64,000 nt of DNA from Polaribacter sp. (lineage in GTDB: Bacteria > Bacteroidota > Bacteroidia > Flavobacteriales > Flavobacteriaceae). The position numbers and the translations under genes were made by a program. Each line of letters starts with the position of its first letter. Position 1 is the first letter of the stretch. The notes beneath the pieces are model-generated. The model was not told the origin of the DNA. It searched no databases and saw only the letters and a program-made list of their open reading frames with translations. The stretch covers positions 30,404 through 94,403 of the forward strand of contig JAQWOR010000024.1 of NCBI GenBank assembly GCA_029245785.1, read 5' to 3'. Below, piece by piece: positions 53,501 to 61,829 of the stretch.

Positions 53501-55069
53501 CCTTATGTTGGACTAATTTCTCCACCTCCACACCATGATATTTATTCTATCGAAGACCTCGCTCAGTTAATTTTCGATTTAAAAAATGCCAATAGAGAAG
53601 CAAGAATCAATGTAAAACTAGTTTCAAAAGTGGGTGTTGGAACCATTGCTGCAGGTGTGGCAAAAGCAAAAGCAGATGTGGTCTTAATTTCAGGATTTGA
53701 TGGCGGAACTGGAGCCTCTCCTTTAACATCACTAAAACATACGGGCTTACCATGGGAATTGGGAATTGCCGAAGCACAACAAACCTTGGTGCTTAATAAT
53801 TTAAGAGGCAGAATTGTATTAGAATGTGACGGTCAATTAAAAACAGGAAGAGATGTTGCCATTGCTTGTTTGCTGGGTGCTGAAGAATTTGGTTTTGCAA
53901 CCGCACCGCTAGTAGCATCTGGCTGTATTATGATGAGAGCTTGTCATTTAAACACTTGCCCTGTAGGTATTGCAACGCAAGATCCTGAATTGCGAAAAAA
54001 CTTTAAAGGAACCCCAGAACACGTTATCAATTTTATGTATTTCGTTGCCGAAGAATTGAGACAAATCATGGCGCAACTCGGATTTAGAACAATCAAAGAA
54101 ATGGTAGGGCAAACCAAAAAAATTAATGCAAGTTCTGCCATAGATCATTACAAAGCAAAAGGATTGGATCTATCTGCGATATTACATCAACCAGAAATGG
54201 AGAGGGAATCTGTGTTATCAAACATAGATAAACAAGACCACAACTTAGAAAACGTCTTAGACATTCAAATTCTAAAAGATGCAAAAGCAGCCATACAACA
54301 GCAAACAAAAACAGCCTTAAGCTATCCTATTGAAAATACAGACAGAGCTGTTGGTGCCATTATCAGTAATGAAATCTCAAAATTATATGGAGAGGATGGC
54401 TTGCCAGAAAACACCCTAAATTTAACATTCAAAGGATCTGCCGGACAAAGTTTTGGTGCTTTTTCTACCAAAGGAATTACCTTAAAAGTAGCAGGCGAAA
54501 CCAATGATTATTTAGGAAAGGGATTGTCTGGAGCAAAAATCATCATCAAAAAACCAGCAGAGGCAGATTTTATTGCTGAAGAAAATATCATCATCGGAAA
54601 TGTATGTTTTTATGGCGCTATTGCTGGAGAAGCGTATATCAATGGTATTGCTGGTGAACGATTTGCTGTCCGAAACTCTGGTGTTACCACCGTGGTAGAA
54701 GGCATTGGAGATCACGGCTGTGAATATATGACGGGCGGAAAAGTAGTGGTATTAGGAAAAACAGGACGGAATTTTGCTGCAGGAATGAGTGGCGGAATTG
54801 CCTATATATATGACAAAGACGGCGCTTTTAAAAACGATTTGTGCAACCTAGAAATGGTAACATTAGATCCTTTGTCAACTGATGATAAAGAAGAACTGAA
54901 GCAATTAATTGTACAACATCAAGAATACACCGAAAGCACATTAGCAACCAAACTTTTAAAAGATTGGGAAACACATTCAAATTATTTTACAAAAGTATTT
55001 CCTGTAGACTATAAACGGGCATTGGAACGATTAGAGAAAGAACAAAAAGCAGAACAATTAATAGCATAA
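50561..55069 (+). CDS. gltB: Glutamate synthase large subunit
   Basis: Makes two glutamates from glutamine and 2-oxoglutarate. The class II amidotransferase domain begins at Cys16 (DNCGAGFICNLNG), so about 15 N-terminal residues are probably cleaved. It contains RTGDGAGIL and HQRFSTNTFPSWDLAQPFR. The central domain is about 470-760. The FMN synthase domain has MSYGSISKEAHENLAIAMN, KPGEGGQLPG and GFDGGTGASPLTSLKHTG. The 3Fe-4S cysteines lie in CIMMRACHLNTCPVGIAT. The C-terminal GXGXG barrel is about 1260-1450. At 1502 residues it is full length. gltD follows after 3 bp. Confidence 0.97.
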   Translation: MKQQGLYSPEFEHDNCGAGFICNLNGNKSNKIIHNALEILVKLEHRGAVSSDGRTGDGAGILTDIPHDFFKRVCEFEIPEEKEYAVGMVFLPKKINQYNFCISTFEEEIKKQGLEILGWRNVPVDTSNLGRIAAKTEPNIKQLFVGKNGLTLTKIQFDAKLFAARKIAEHLIQNSKISERSYFYVPSFSSTTIIYKGLLIPEDIGRYYVDLSAPDFVTRLALVHQRFSTNTFPSWDLAQPFRYMCHNGEINTLRGNVSRMRAREELIKSDLFGDDLSKIFPTVRAGKSDSASMDMVVELLLMTGRSLPEVMMMMVPEAWEKHQTMNEDKKAFYEYNSCIMEPWDGPASIPFTDGDFIGALLDRNGLRPSRYTVTKDGYVIMSSEIGVLKVAPENVVKHGRLEPGKMFLVDMNKGRILEDEEIKEAIISKHPYKKWVTEHTLPLAKVPYTNNKCPIETVDYKTRLRLFGYTSEDISTIITPMATNAKEAIGSMGNDTPLAVLSDKPQLLYNYFKQLFAQVTNPPLDGIREEIITDISLAIGGDRNIFDIIPEHAKKLRIQNPVISNEDLDKIKNIDHPDFKAALIYTLYPIEKGVNGLEKALDTILIQAEKAVEEGANIIILSDRGVSKKEAPIPTLLACSYLHHSLNRKGKRSKFGIVLETAEAREPHHFATLFGYGASAINPYLVNEIIRTQVTEKIITGVDAEEAVQNFNIAIGKGILKIMNKIGISTLHSYRASQIFEILGLKKSFTEKYFPFTPSRIGGIGLYVLDKDLTKRYENAFPKTAIKSTLDLNVGGDYRWRRNGEKHLFNPTTVSKLQQAVRTKSKESYQTYADAVNKQSKNLMTLRGLFEFNNLDPIPLEEVEPWTAIVTRFKTGAMSYGSISKEAHENLAIAMNQIGGKSNSGEGGEDKNRFQKDTDGTWKNSAIKQVASGRFGVSSNYLSSAKEIQIKMAQGAKPGEGGQLPGEKVLPWIAEVRNSTPYVGLISPPPHHDIYSIEDLAQLIFDLKNANREARINVKLVSKVGVGTIAAGVAKAKADVVLISGFDGGTGASPLTSLKHTGLPWELGIAEAQQTLVLNNLRGRIVLECDGQLKTGRDVAIACLLGAEEFGFATAPLVASGCIMMRACHLNTCPVGIATQDPELRKNFKGTPEHVINFMYFVAEELRQIMAQLGFRTIKEMVGQTKKINASSAIDHYKAKGLDLSAILHQPEMERESVLSNIDKQDHNLENVLDIQILKDAKAAIQQQTKTALSYPIENTDRAVGAIISNEISKLYGEDGLPENTLNLTFKGSAGQSFGAFSTKGITLKVAGETNDYLGKGLSGAKIIIKKPAEADFIAEENIIIGNVCFYGAIAGEAYINGIAGERFAVRNSGVTTVVEGIGDHGCEYMTGGKVVVLGKTGRNFAAGMSGGIAYIYDKDGAFKNDLCNLEMVTLDPLSTDDKEELKQLIVQHQEYTESTLATKLLKDWETHSNYFTKVFPVDYKRALERLEKEQKAEQLIA

Positions 55070-55072
55070 GGC

Positions 55073-56530
55073 ATGGGAAAAATTGGAGGTTTTAAACAGT
55101 ACAACAGACAAGACGAAAACACAATTTCTGTAAAAAAACGTGTACAAAATTATAATGAATTTACCGTTTCATTAGATGAAAAAGCATTGAAAAAACAAGG
55201 CTCTAGATGCATGGATTGTGGCATTCCATTTTGCCATAGCGGATGCCCTCTTGGAAATTTAATTCCTGATTTTAATGATTTGGTACATAAAGGAGAATGG
55301 GAAAAAGCCTCTAAAATTTTACATGCAACAAATAACTTTCCTGAGTTTACAGGTAGGCTATGCCCTGCTCCGTGTGAAAAAGCATGTGTTTTAGGCATTA
55401 TTGACGATCCTGTTTCTATAGAAAATATTGAAAAAAATATTGTAGAACGTGCTTTTTCTGAAGGATGGATTGTTCCAGAACCACCCAAAAACAGAACGGA
55501 CAAAACGGTTGCAATTATAGGATCTGGCCCTGCAGGATTGGCCACCGCACAACAACTAAATCGTGCCGGACATACCGTAACTGTTTTTGAAAGAGACGAT
55601 GCTATTGGCGGGTTATTGCGTTATGGAATCCCAAATTTTAAACTCGAAAAAGAAATCATAGATCGAAGAATAGCAATTTTAAAAGCAGAAGGAATTCTTT
55701 TTAAAACAAACGCCCATGTTGGAGTTAATTATGTCATTTCTAAATTAGATCGTTTTGATGCCATTGTACTTTGTGGAGGCGCAACAATTAGCAGAACGCT
55801 TCCTGTAAAAGGCATCGACAGCAAAGGAGTGGTTCAGGCAATGTCTTTTTTAACACAACAAACCAAACAATTGTTTAACAGCCCTTTTAAAGAAGAAAAA
55901 ATCAGTGCAAAAAACAAACATGTAATTGTTATTGGTGGTGGTGATACAGGATCTGATTGTATAGGAACTTCTAATAGACATGGAGCAGCATCAGTGACCA
56001 ACTTTGAGATTATGCCAAAACCTCCTGTTGGAAGAAGCGAAAATACGCCTTGGCCTTTTTGGCCTTTGCAGCTAAAAACAAGCTCCTCGCACGAGGAAGG
56101 TTGTGATCGAAATTGGCTGATCAATACCAAAGAGTTTATCAGCAATGAACAAGGAGCACTCACCGGATTAAAAACCGTTGAAGTGGAATGGGTTTTAAAA
56201 CCCGGAGAACGTCCTCAATTGACAGAAAAACCAAACAGTGAAAAAACATGGCCTTGTGACCTGGTGTTGTTGGCCTTAGGATTTACAGGTCCCGAAACCA
56301 CCATTAGCAGTCAATTGGGCATAGAATTGGATGCGCGTAGTAATTACAAAGCAAGCCAATACCAAACCAATGTACCACATATTTTTACAGCTGGCGATAT
56401 GCGAAGAGGGCAATCATTAATTGTTTGGGCAATTTCTGAAGGAAGAGAAGCTGCTAGAGAAGTGGATCTTTTTTTAATGGGCGAATCCAATTTACCAACA
56501 AAAGGAAAAGGTGATATTCCTTTTTTATAA
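55073..56530 (+). CDS. gltD: Glutamate synthase small subunit
   Basis: Supplies electrons from NAD(P)H to GltB. The N-terminal Fe-S domain has CMDCGIPFCHSGCPLGN and CPAPCEKACVLGI. The FAD site is IIGSGPAGLATAQQL, and the NAD(P) site is VIVIGGGDTGSDCIG. The C-terminal FTAGDMRRGQSLIVWAI is conserved. 485 residues, normal length. It is translationally close to gltB (3 bp). Confidence 0.97.
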   Translation: MGKIGGFKQYNRQDENTISVKKRVQNYNEFTVSLDEKALKKQGSRCMDCGIPFCHSGCPLGNLIPDFNDLVHKGEWEKASKILHATNNFPEFTGRLCPAPCEKACVLGIIDDPVSIENIEKNIVERAFSEGWIVPEPPKNRTDKTVAIIGSGPAGLATAQQLNRAGHTVTVFERDDAIGGLLRYGIPNFKLEKEIIDRRIAILKAEGILFKTNAHVGVNYVISKLDRFDAIVLCGGATISRTLPVKGIDSKGVVQAMSFLTQQTKQLFNSPFKEEKISAKNKHVIVIGGGDTGSDCIGTSNRHGAASVTNFEIMPKPPVGRSENTPWPFWPLQLKTSSSHEEGCDRNWLINTKEFISNEQGALTGLKTVEVEWVLKPGERPQLTEKPNSEKTWPCDLVLLALGFTGPETTISSQLGIELDARSNYKASQYQTNVPHIFTAGDMRRGQSLIVWAISEGREAAREVDLFLMGESNLPTKGKGDIPFL

Positions 56531-56664
56531 AAAATCAAATATTTAACCATAAAAGACCTTTTTTAGTGAAATTTTGATGAAAATTACATCGTTTTCGTTA
56601 AAAAACACGAATTACAGCATTGTTGTTAAATCTCTTTTATAATTTTAAGCTTTAAATTTTACTG

Positions 56665-59256
56665 ATGTCAAAACTACCGAAATTTCTAAGATTCAAAGAA
56701 AATGTTGAAGCAAAATACCATATATACAATAGTATTTTTATGACATTGCCCTTTAGTCGTATCAGTAAAACAGGGGCGCTATTGCCATTGTTTCACGAGA
56801 CCTGTAAAAAAGGGTTTTCAAATGGAGACGACCCTACAACCATTGTCACTTCTTTTTTTAAAAAATACCAAGCAAGACGCTCTAAAGAAAGTCAAGTTAA
56901 TTTATTGTTCCGTTTTATTCAATATATAGAGCGACAAGTGGTATTATTTGATGCTATTGAAGATGCTGCATTTCCCATTGTTAACAATATGGATGGTATT
57001 GGAACTTTGCGAAGTTTAAAAGAAGCTGCCAACTCTAACAACAAGCTAGAAGATTTAAAACAGTACTTAGAAGAATTTAAGGTTCGGATTGTGTTAACGG
57101 CACACCCCACACAATTTTATCCAGGATCTGTATTGGGAATTATTACAGACCTTACCCAAGCAATCAAAGAAAACGATTTACTGCTTATAAATCAACTACT
57201 AGCGCAACTTGGAAAAACACCTTTTTTCAAACATACAAAACCAACACCTTATGACGAAGCTGTTAGTTTGATCTGGTATTTAGAAAATGTTTTTTACCAT
57301 TCTTTTGGAAAGGTTTTTGACTATATCCAACAAAACATATTTGATGACAAGCCGATTGATAACGACATTATCAATATTGGTTTTTGGCCCGGAGGAGATC
57401 GAGATGGAAATCCTTTTGTAACGCCAGAAATAACGCTAAAAGTAGCCAATCGTTTAAAAGAAACCATCATTAAAAACTACTATAAAGATGTAAGGGCGCT
57501 AAAACGAAAACTTACTTTTGACGGTGTTGAAGATAGAATTACCGCACTTGAAAAGAGTTTGTACAATAGCATTCTTAATCACAATTCTGTAACCGCCATC
57601 TCCTTAGACGCGCTTACATCAGAATTAAAAGCAATTAAAGAGGTGCTCATCAAAGAACATCAATCTTTATATCTATCAGAATTAAATAGCCTGATCAACA
57701 AAGTACATGTATTTGGGTTTCATTTTGCAACGATAGACATCCGACAAGACAGTAGAGCGCATCACAGTGTGTTTACAACCATGGTAAACGACTTGATAAA
57801 AAATGGAAACAGTATATTTCCTAGCAATTACAATACGCTTTCTGAAAAAGAACAAGTACAGCTACTCGCTAAAGTTAGCGGTAAAATAGACCTGTCTTTA
57901 TTTAAGGATGCTGAAGTGTTGAAAACACTGCAGACCATGAAAGCGATTAAAACCATTCAAGAAAGCAATGGAGAGCAAGCTGCAAACAGGTATATCATTA
58001 GCAATAATCAAACCACCTTAAATGTGATGCAATTGTTCGCCATGTTAAAACTAGTCGCATTTCACACCAAGTTAACGGTAGATGTGGCTCCCTTGTTTGA
58101 AACCATTACCGATTTAGAGAATGCACACTTGGTAATGGAAGAACTGTATCAAAACCCTGAATACAGTATCCATTTAAAAGAACGCAACAACAAGCAAACC
58201 GTAATGCTTGGCTTTAGTGATGGTACCAAAGACGGTGGGTATTTAATGGCCAACTGGGCTATTTTTAAAGCAAAAGAACGCCTTACAAAAATCTCTAGAG
58301 ACTACGGAATTACAGTCGTCTTTTTCGATGGTCGTGGTGGACCACCAGCAAGAGGCGGGGGAAAAACACATCAATTTTACGCCTCTTTAGGTCCTAAAAT
58401 AGAAGACAAAGAAGTACAATTAACCATACAAGGACAAACCATTAGTTCTAATTTTGGAACCTTAGATTCCTCTCAATACAACTTAGAGCAACTGATCAGC
58501 TCAGGGATTTCGAATCAATTGAATGAAACTGGTTCAGAAATGTCTCTAGACAGCACTCAAGTGATGGATGACTTAGCAGAGACAAGCTACAACAGCTATG
58601 TTAATTTTAAAAATCATCCGATGTTTTTACCGTATTTAGAGCGCATCAGTACCTTAAAATACTATGCAAAAACAAATATTGGAAGCAGACCTTCAAAACG
58701 CGGAAAAGCAACAGGATTGGTCTTTGATGATTTAAGAGCCATTCCTTTTGTTGGATCTTGGAGCCAATTAAAACAAAATGTTCCTGGGTTTTTTGGAGTA
58801 GGAACCGCGTTGAAACAGTATGAAGACAACAATGAGTTTGACAAGGTAATTGCACTATACAAACAATCTAGCTTCTTTAAAACCTTAATCGAAAACAGCA
58901 TGATGTCCTTATCAAAATCTTTTTTTGATTTGACAAAATACATGGCCAATGATGCTGAATTTGGTGAATTTTGGGCCATCATACACACCGAATACGAAAC
59001 TACGAAACGATTGATCTTAAAACTAACAGGCTACACAAAATTGATGGAAAATGAACCTTCAGGAAAAGCCTCTATTGATGTTAGAGAAGCTATTGTATTA
59101 CCATTATTAACCATACAGCAGTATGCGTTGAAAAAGATCCAAGAATTAGAAAAATCGCCTGCCGAAAATAGGGATGAAAAGGAAATTGAAGTCTTTGAAA
59201 AAATAGTCACACGCTCTCTATTTGGAAACATCAATGCAAGTAGAAACTCTGCCTAA
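56665..59256 (+). CDS. ppc: Phosphoenolpyruvate carboxylase
   Basis: Carboxylates PEP to oxaloacetate, refilling the citric-acid cycle and hence 2-oxoglutarate for GltBD. Catalytic His147 lies in RIVLTAHPTQFYPG, and NIGFWPGGDRDGNPFVT, VFGFHFATIDIRQDS, VMLGFSDGTKDGGYLMANW and VVFFDGRGGPPARGGG are signatures. The 863-residue length is typical for the Bacteroidota type. The C-terminus (FGNINASRNSA) is an Asn-rich variant of the usual QNTG end. It is 134 bp after gltD, possibly part of the same transcription unit. Confidence 0.95.
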   Translation: MSKLPKFLRFKENVEAKYHIYNSIFMTLPFSRISKTGALLPLFHETCKKGFSNGDDPTTIVTSFFKKYQARRSKESQVNLLFRFIQYIERQVVLFDAIEDAAFPIVNNMDGIGTLRSLKEAANSNNKLEDLKQYLEEFKVRIVLTAHPTQFYPGSVLGIITDLTQAIKENDLLLINQLLAQLGKTPFFKHTKPTPYDEAVSLIWYLENVFYHSFGKVFDYIQQNIFDDKPIDNDIINIGFWPGGDRDGNPFVTPEITLKVANRLKETIIKNYYKDVRALKRKLTFDGVEDRITALEKSLYNSILNHNSVTAISLDALTSELKAIKEVLIKEHQSLYLSELNSLINKVHVFGFHFATIDIRQDSRAHHSVFTTMVNDLIKNGNSIFPSNYNTLSEKEQVQLLAKVSGKIDLSLFKDAEVLKTLQTMKAIKTIQESNGEQAANRYIISNNQTTLNVMQLFAMLKLVAFHTKLTVDVAPLFETITDLENAHLVMEELYQNPEYSIHLKERNNKQTVMLGFSDGTKDGGYLMANWAIFKAKERLTKISRDYGITVVFFDGRGGPPARGGGKTHQFYASLGPKIEDKEVQLTIQGQTISSNFGTLDSSQYNLEQLISSGISNQLNETGSEMSLDSTQVMDDLAETSYNSYVNFKNHPMFLPYLERISTLKYYAKTNIGSRPSKRGKATGLVFDDLRAIPFVGSWSQLKQNVPGFFGVGTALKQYEDNNEFDKVIALYKQSSFFKTLIENSMMSLSKSFFDLTKYMANDAEFGEFWAIIHTEYETTKRLILKLTGYTKLMENEPSGKASIDVREAIVLPLLTIQQYALKKIQELEKSPAENRDEKEIEVFEKIVTRSLFGNINASRNSA

Positions 59257-59332
59257 CACATAACTATCAGGATTGATACTTATTTTGACTTAGGAAGTGC
59301 TTTTTCTCGTTGGATTTAAAAAACTCTCAAAA

Positions 59333-61792
59333 CTACCGCACCCAGTACCAGATATATGTTGGTTTTTGAACTCCTCCAGTATTCATCCAAGGTGCGGTAA
59401 CCCAGTTAGAATGGGTAGTTATTAATGCTCCCCACCAGTTTCCACCAGCAAGGTCTGTTGTTAAAAAGGCATTACCTGTACTCGTGTAGTATGGCATTCT
59501 AGGAGCTAGATTATTTCCATTATCTTCCTCTGGCCAAGTACCATATTTTATATTTCTGGTAATCGCTCCCGAAGCAATTGTACTTCCGTCTGAATTTGAA
59601 GTAAAACTTATGTTATTATTTACCGTCCAAACACCACCGTTAGCTCCTCTTGTCTGTGCATCTAACATATATTGAAACCCACTAGCGCTCTTTTTTATAT
59701 CATCTGCCCAAGCAACAATAGAGTAATTGGTGCTAATACTTGGGGCGCTTGTATTTCTTTCTATCGCATTTGCATAGGTCCAACCACTATATCCTGAATT
59801 GGTCATAATCAAGGTCCAACCACCACCATCGGTAGTCATATCTGCATATATCTGAAAAGGCGTTCCGCTATTGATATTTGAGTTTGCTATCCAATAGAGC
59901 CCGTCTGTTGAAGAAGGATAGTCTTGTTTTATTTGGTAGGCACTGGTACTGGCTGTTGCGGAAGTTAGTCCGTCTGCAGCTATGGATGTAGATATCCGTT
60001 TTCCATTCGCTGTCAGTCCGCTACTACCCCCTAAAGCCCCCTGTTTATTTACTAGATCGGTGCTAGCAATAGAAAGTTTACCGTGTTTTGTAATATGCTG
60101 AGGAGCATCTACCGTAATAGTAGCACCCGATGTTGGTGTTGCTGTTACAACATTACCTGCAGCATCTGTTCCGGTTGCCAGTGCAAATGTTTGAGTACCA
60201 GCACCCACTCCCACTGTCCAGCTATAGGTATAAGAGGTTGCACTTACTTTTGTCATGTTGGCAGTACTGATTGTTGCTACACCGCTACCGGATATTTGCA
60301 TTACAGGACTATCTGCAATAGCTTCATTAAAAGTAGCGGTAATGGTAACCACATCATTTGTTGAGACAGAGGATACGGTAGTGCCGCTTACGGTATAAGC
60401 TAAAGAGGCGGTAGGCGCGGTATTATCTACAAATGCATAACCAGTTACCCAGTCGGTACTAGGATCCATACTAACTAAAGTAGCCATATTATCATTTCCA
60501 CTAGCATCTAACACTGTGGTTCCACGGCCCTCATTCATTTTGTAATAACCCAACAAACCACTTTCAGTTCCTGCCAAACTTACATTCATATTGGCTTGAA
60601 TCTCGGCTTGAGTACGGGCAACATTCCAAATACGGGTTTCATCTATCTTTCCATTAAGATGACCATGTATAATTGACTCACCACCAATCGTTAAAGGTTC
60701 AGTAGAAGAATATGGTGTTCCTGCATATGTTCCACTGGCTATTTCTACACCATCTACATAAATGGCTACGTTGCTACCAGACCTAGTTGCTGCGATATGA
60801 TGCCAAGTACCTGTAGCTAACACGGTAGTCGGATAGAGATCAAAGCTACTTGAACCGTACATTTGCCAAAGCAAGCGTCCTGTTAAATCAATCCATAAGC
60901 CATAAGTTCTATTGCTATAATCTCCTTTACCAATAACCCTAACCCAATCGTTAGTTCTAGAAGAAATATAAACCCAAGTTTCAACCGTAATATCACCTAC
61001 TATATCTAATGTACTATCACTACCTGCATCAATATAATCATCTATCCCATCAAAATCTAAGGCGTAATTTGAATCAAAACTAGGAGCAGACACCCAGTCT
61101 GTACTCCCGTCCATATTGGTTAATGTACCGTCATATGAATTGCTTGAGGAGTCACTTACTGTATTTCCACTGGTTTCATTGAGTTTGTAATACGCCACCA
61201 AGCCACTTTCACTACCTATCAATTCCGTATTCATATTGGCTTGAATTTCTGCTTGTGTACGTGCGTCGTCCCAAATTCTTAGCTCATCCATACTTCCTTC
61301 AAAATGATCTGTAAAACTACTGTTTGAAAGATTAACCCCAATATTAAAATTAAGATTACTAGTGGTAATTGATCCTGAGCTTTGTGTTGCTTCTACAACA
61401 CCATTAATATAAATAATTTGGTTTGTACCGTCATATACTGCCGCAATATGTGTCCAAGTATCCTCTGCAATGGTAGTACTTGTGGTCAATTGCCAAGGAG
61501 CTACTTCTCTAAGAAAGGTAACTGTGTTATTTGCTAAAATTCCCAAATGATAATCCCCTGCAACAGCCCCATTGAATCGAGAAACAATAGTTGAGACAGC
61601 TGTTAAATCCCCAACTTTTACCCAAACTTCAATGGTAAAGGGCGAAGTTCCACCAAAATCTAGGTTATTACCAATGCCACCTACATAATCATTAGTTCCA
61701 TCAAAATCTAGGGCATTGTTTTGCGCAAAAAGGCTTGTACTTACAAAAAGCAATAGCATTAACAAACCCGGTTGCTTTTTTATTTTTCCCAT
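59333..61792 (-). CDS. Secreted protein with two LamG domains and a fibrinogen-like C-terminal domain
   Basis: Signal peptide about residues 1-23 from MGKIKKQPGLLMLLLFVSTSLFAQ. The open frame extends 28 codons upstream, but this ATG (61792) gives a clean signal peptide. LamG/concanavalin-like domains are at about 27-225 (NALDFDGTNDYVGG, WTHIAAVYDGTNQIIYING, DHFEGSMDELRIWDDARTQ) and about 240-440 (YALDFDGIDDYIDAG, GHLNGKIDETRIWNVARTQ). A bacterial Ig-like module follows at about 460-565. A fibrinogen-like end (GLYWIANSNINSGTPFQIYADMTTDGGGWTLIM) runs to WYWVR. No T9SS C-terminal domain is visible. It is probably an adhesin or glycan binder, 38 bp downstream of the head-repeat protein gene. Confidence 0.85.
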   Translation of the reverse strand: MGKIKKQPGLLMLLLFVSTSLFAQNNALDFDGTNDYVGGIGNNLDFGGTSPFTIEVWVKVGDLTAVSTIVSRFNGAVAGDYHLGILANNTVTFLREVAPWQLTTSTTIAEDTWTHIAAVYDGTNQIIYINGVVEATQSSGSITTSNLNFNIGVNLSNSSFTDHFEGSMDELRIWDDARTQAEIQANMNTELIGSESGLVAYYKLNETSGNTVSDSSSNSYDGTLTNMDGSTDWVSAPSFDSNYALDFDGIDDYIDAGSDSTLDIVGDITVETWVYISSRTNDWVRVIGKGDYSNRTYGLWIDLTGRLLWQMYGSSSFDLYPTTVLATGTWHHIAATRSGSNVAIYVDGVEIASGTYAGTPYSSTEPLTIGGESIIHGHLNGKIDETRIWNVARTQAEIQANMNVSLAGTESGLLGYYKMNEGRGTTVLDASGNDNMATLVSMDPSTDWVTGYAFVDNTAPTASLAYTVSGTTVSSVSTNDVVTITATFNEAIADSPVMQISGSGVATISTANMTKVSATSYTYSWTVGVGAGTQTFALATGTDAAGNVVTATPTSGATITVDAPQHITKHGKLSIASTDLVNKQGALGGSSGLTANGKRISTSIAADGLTSATASTSAYQIKQDYPSSTDGLYWIANSNINSGTPFQIYADMTTDGGGWTLIMTNSGYSGWTYANAIERNTSAPSISTNYSIVAWADDIKKSASGFQYMLDAQTRGANGGVWTVNNNISFTSNSDGSTIASGAITRNIKYGTWPEEDNGNNLAPRMPYYTSTGNAFLTTDLAGGNWWGALITTHSNWVTAPWMNTGGVQKPTYIWYWVR

Positions 61793-61829
61793 ACCTATAT
61801 TAAAATTACAAAACGCCATAAAACTTAGT

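Noticed and set aside
59333..59400. T9SS C-terminal sorting domain on the LamG protein
   Set aside because: The C-terminus ends in a fibrinogen-like domain (ends WYWVR) without the usual NPxxxx...GxYxxxV pattern; only PorU shows such a fold in this window.
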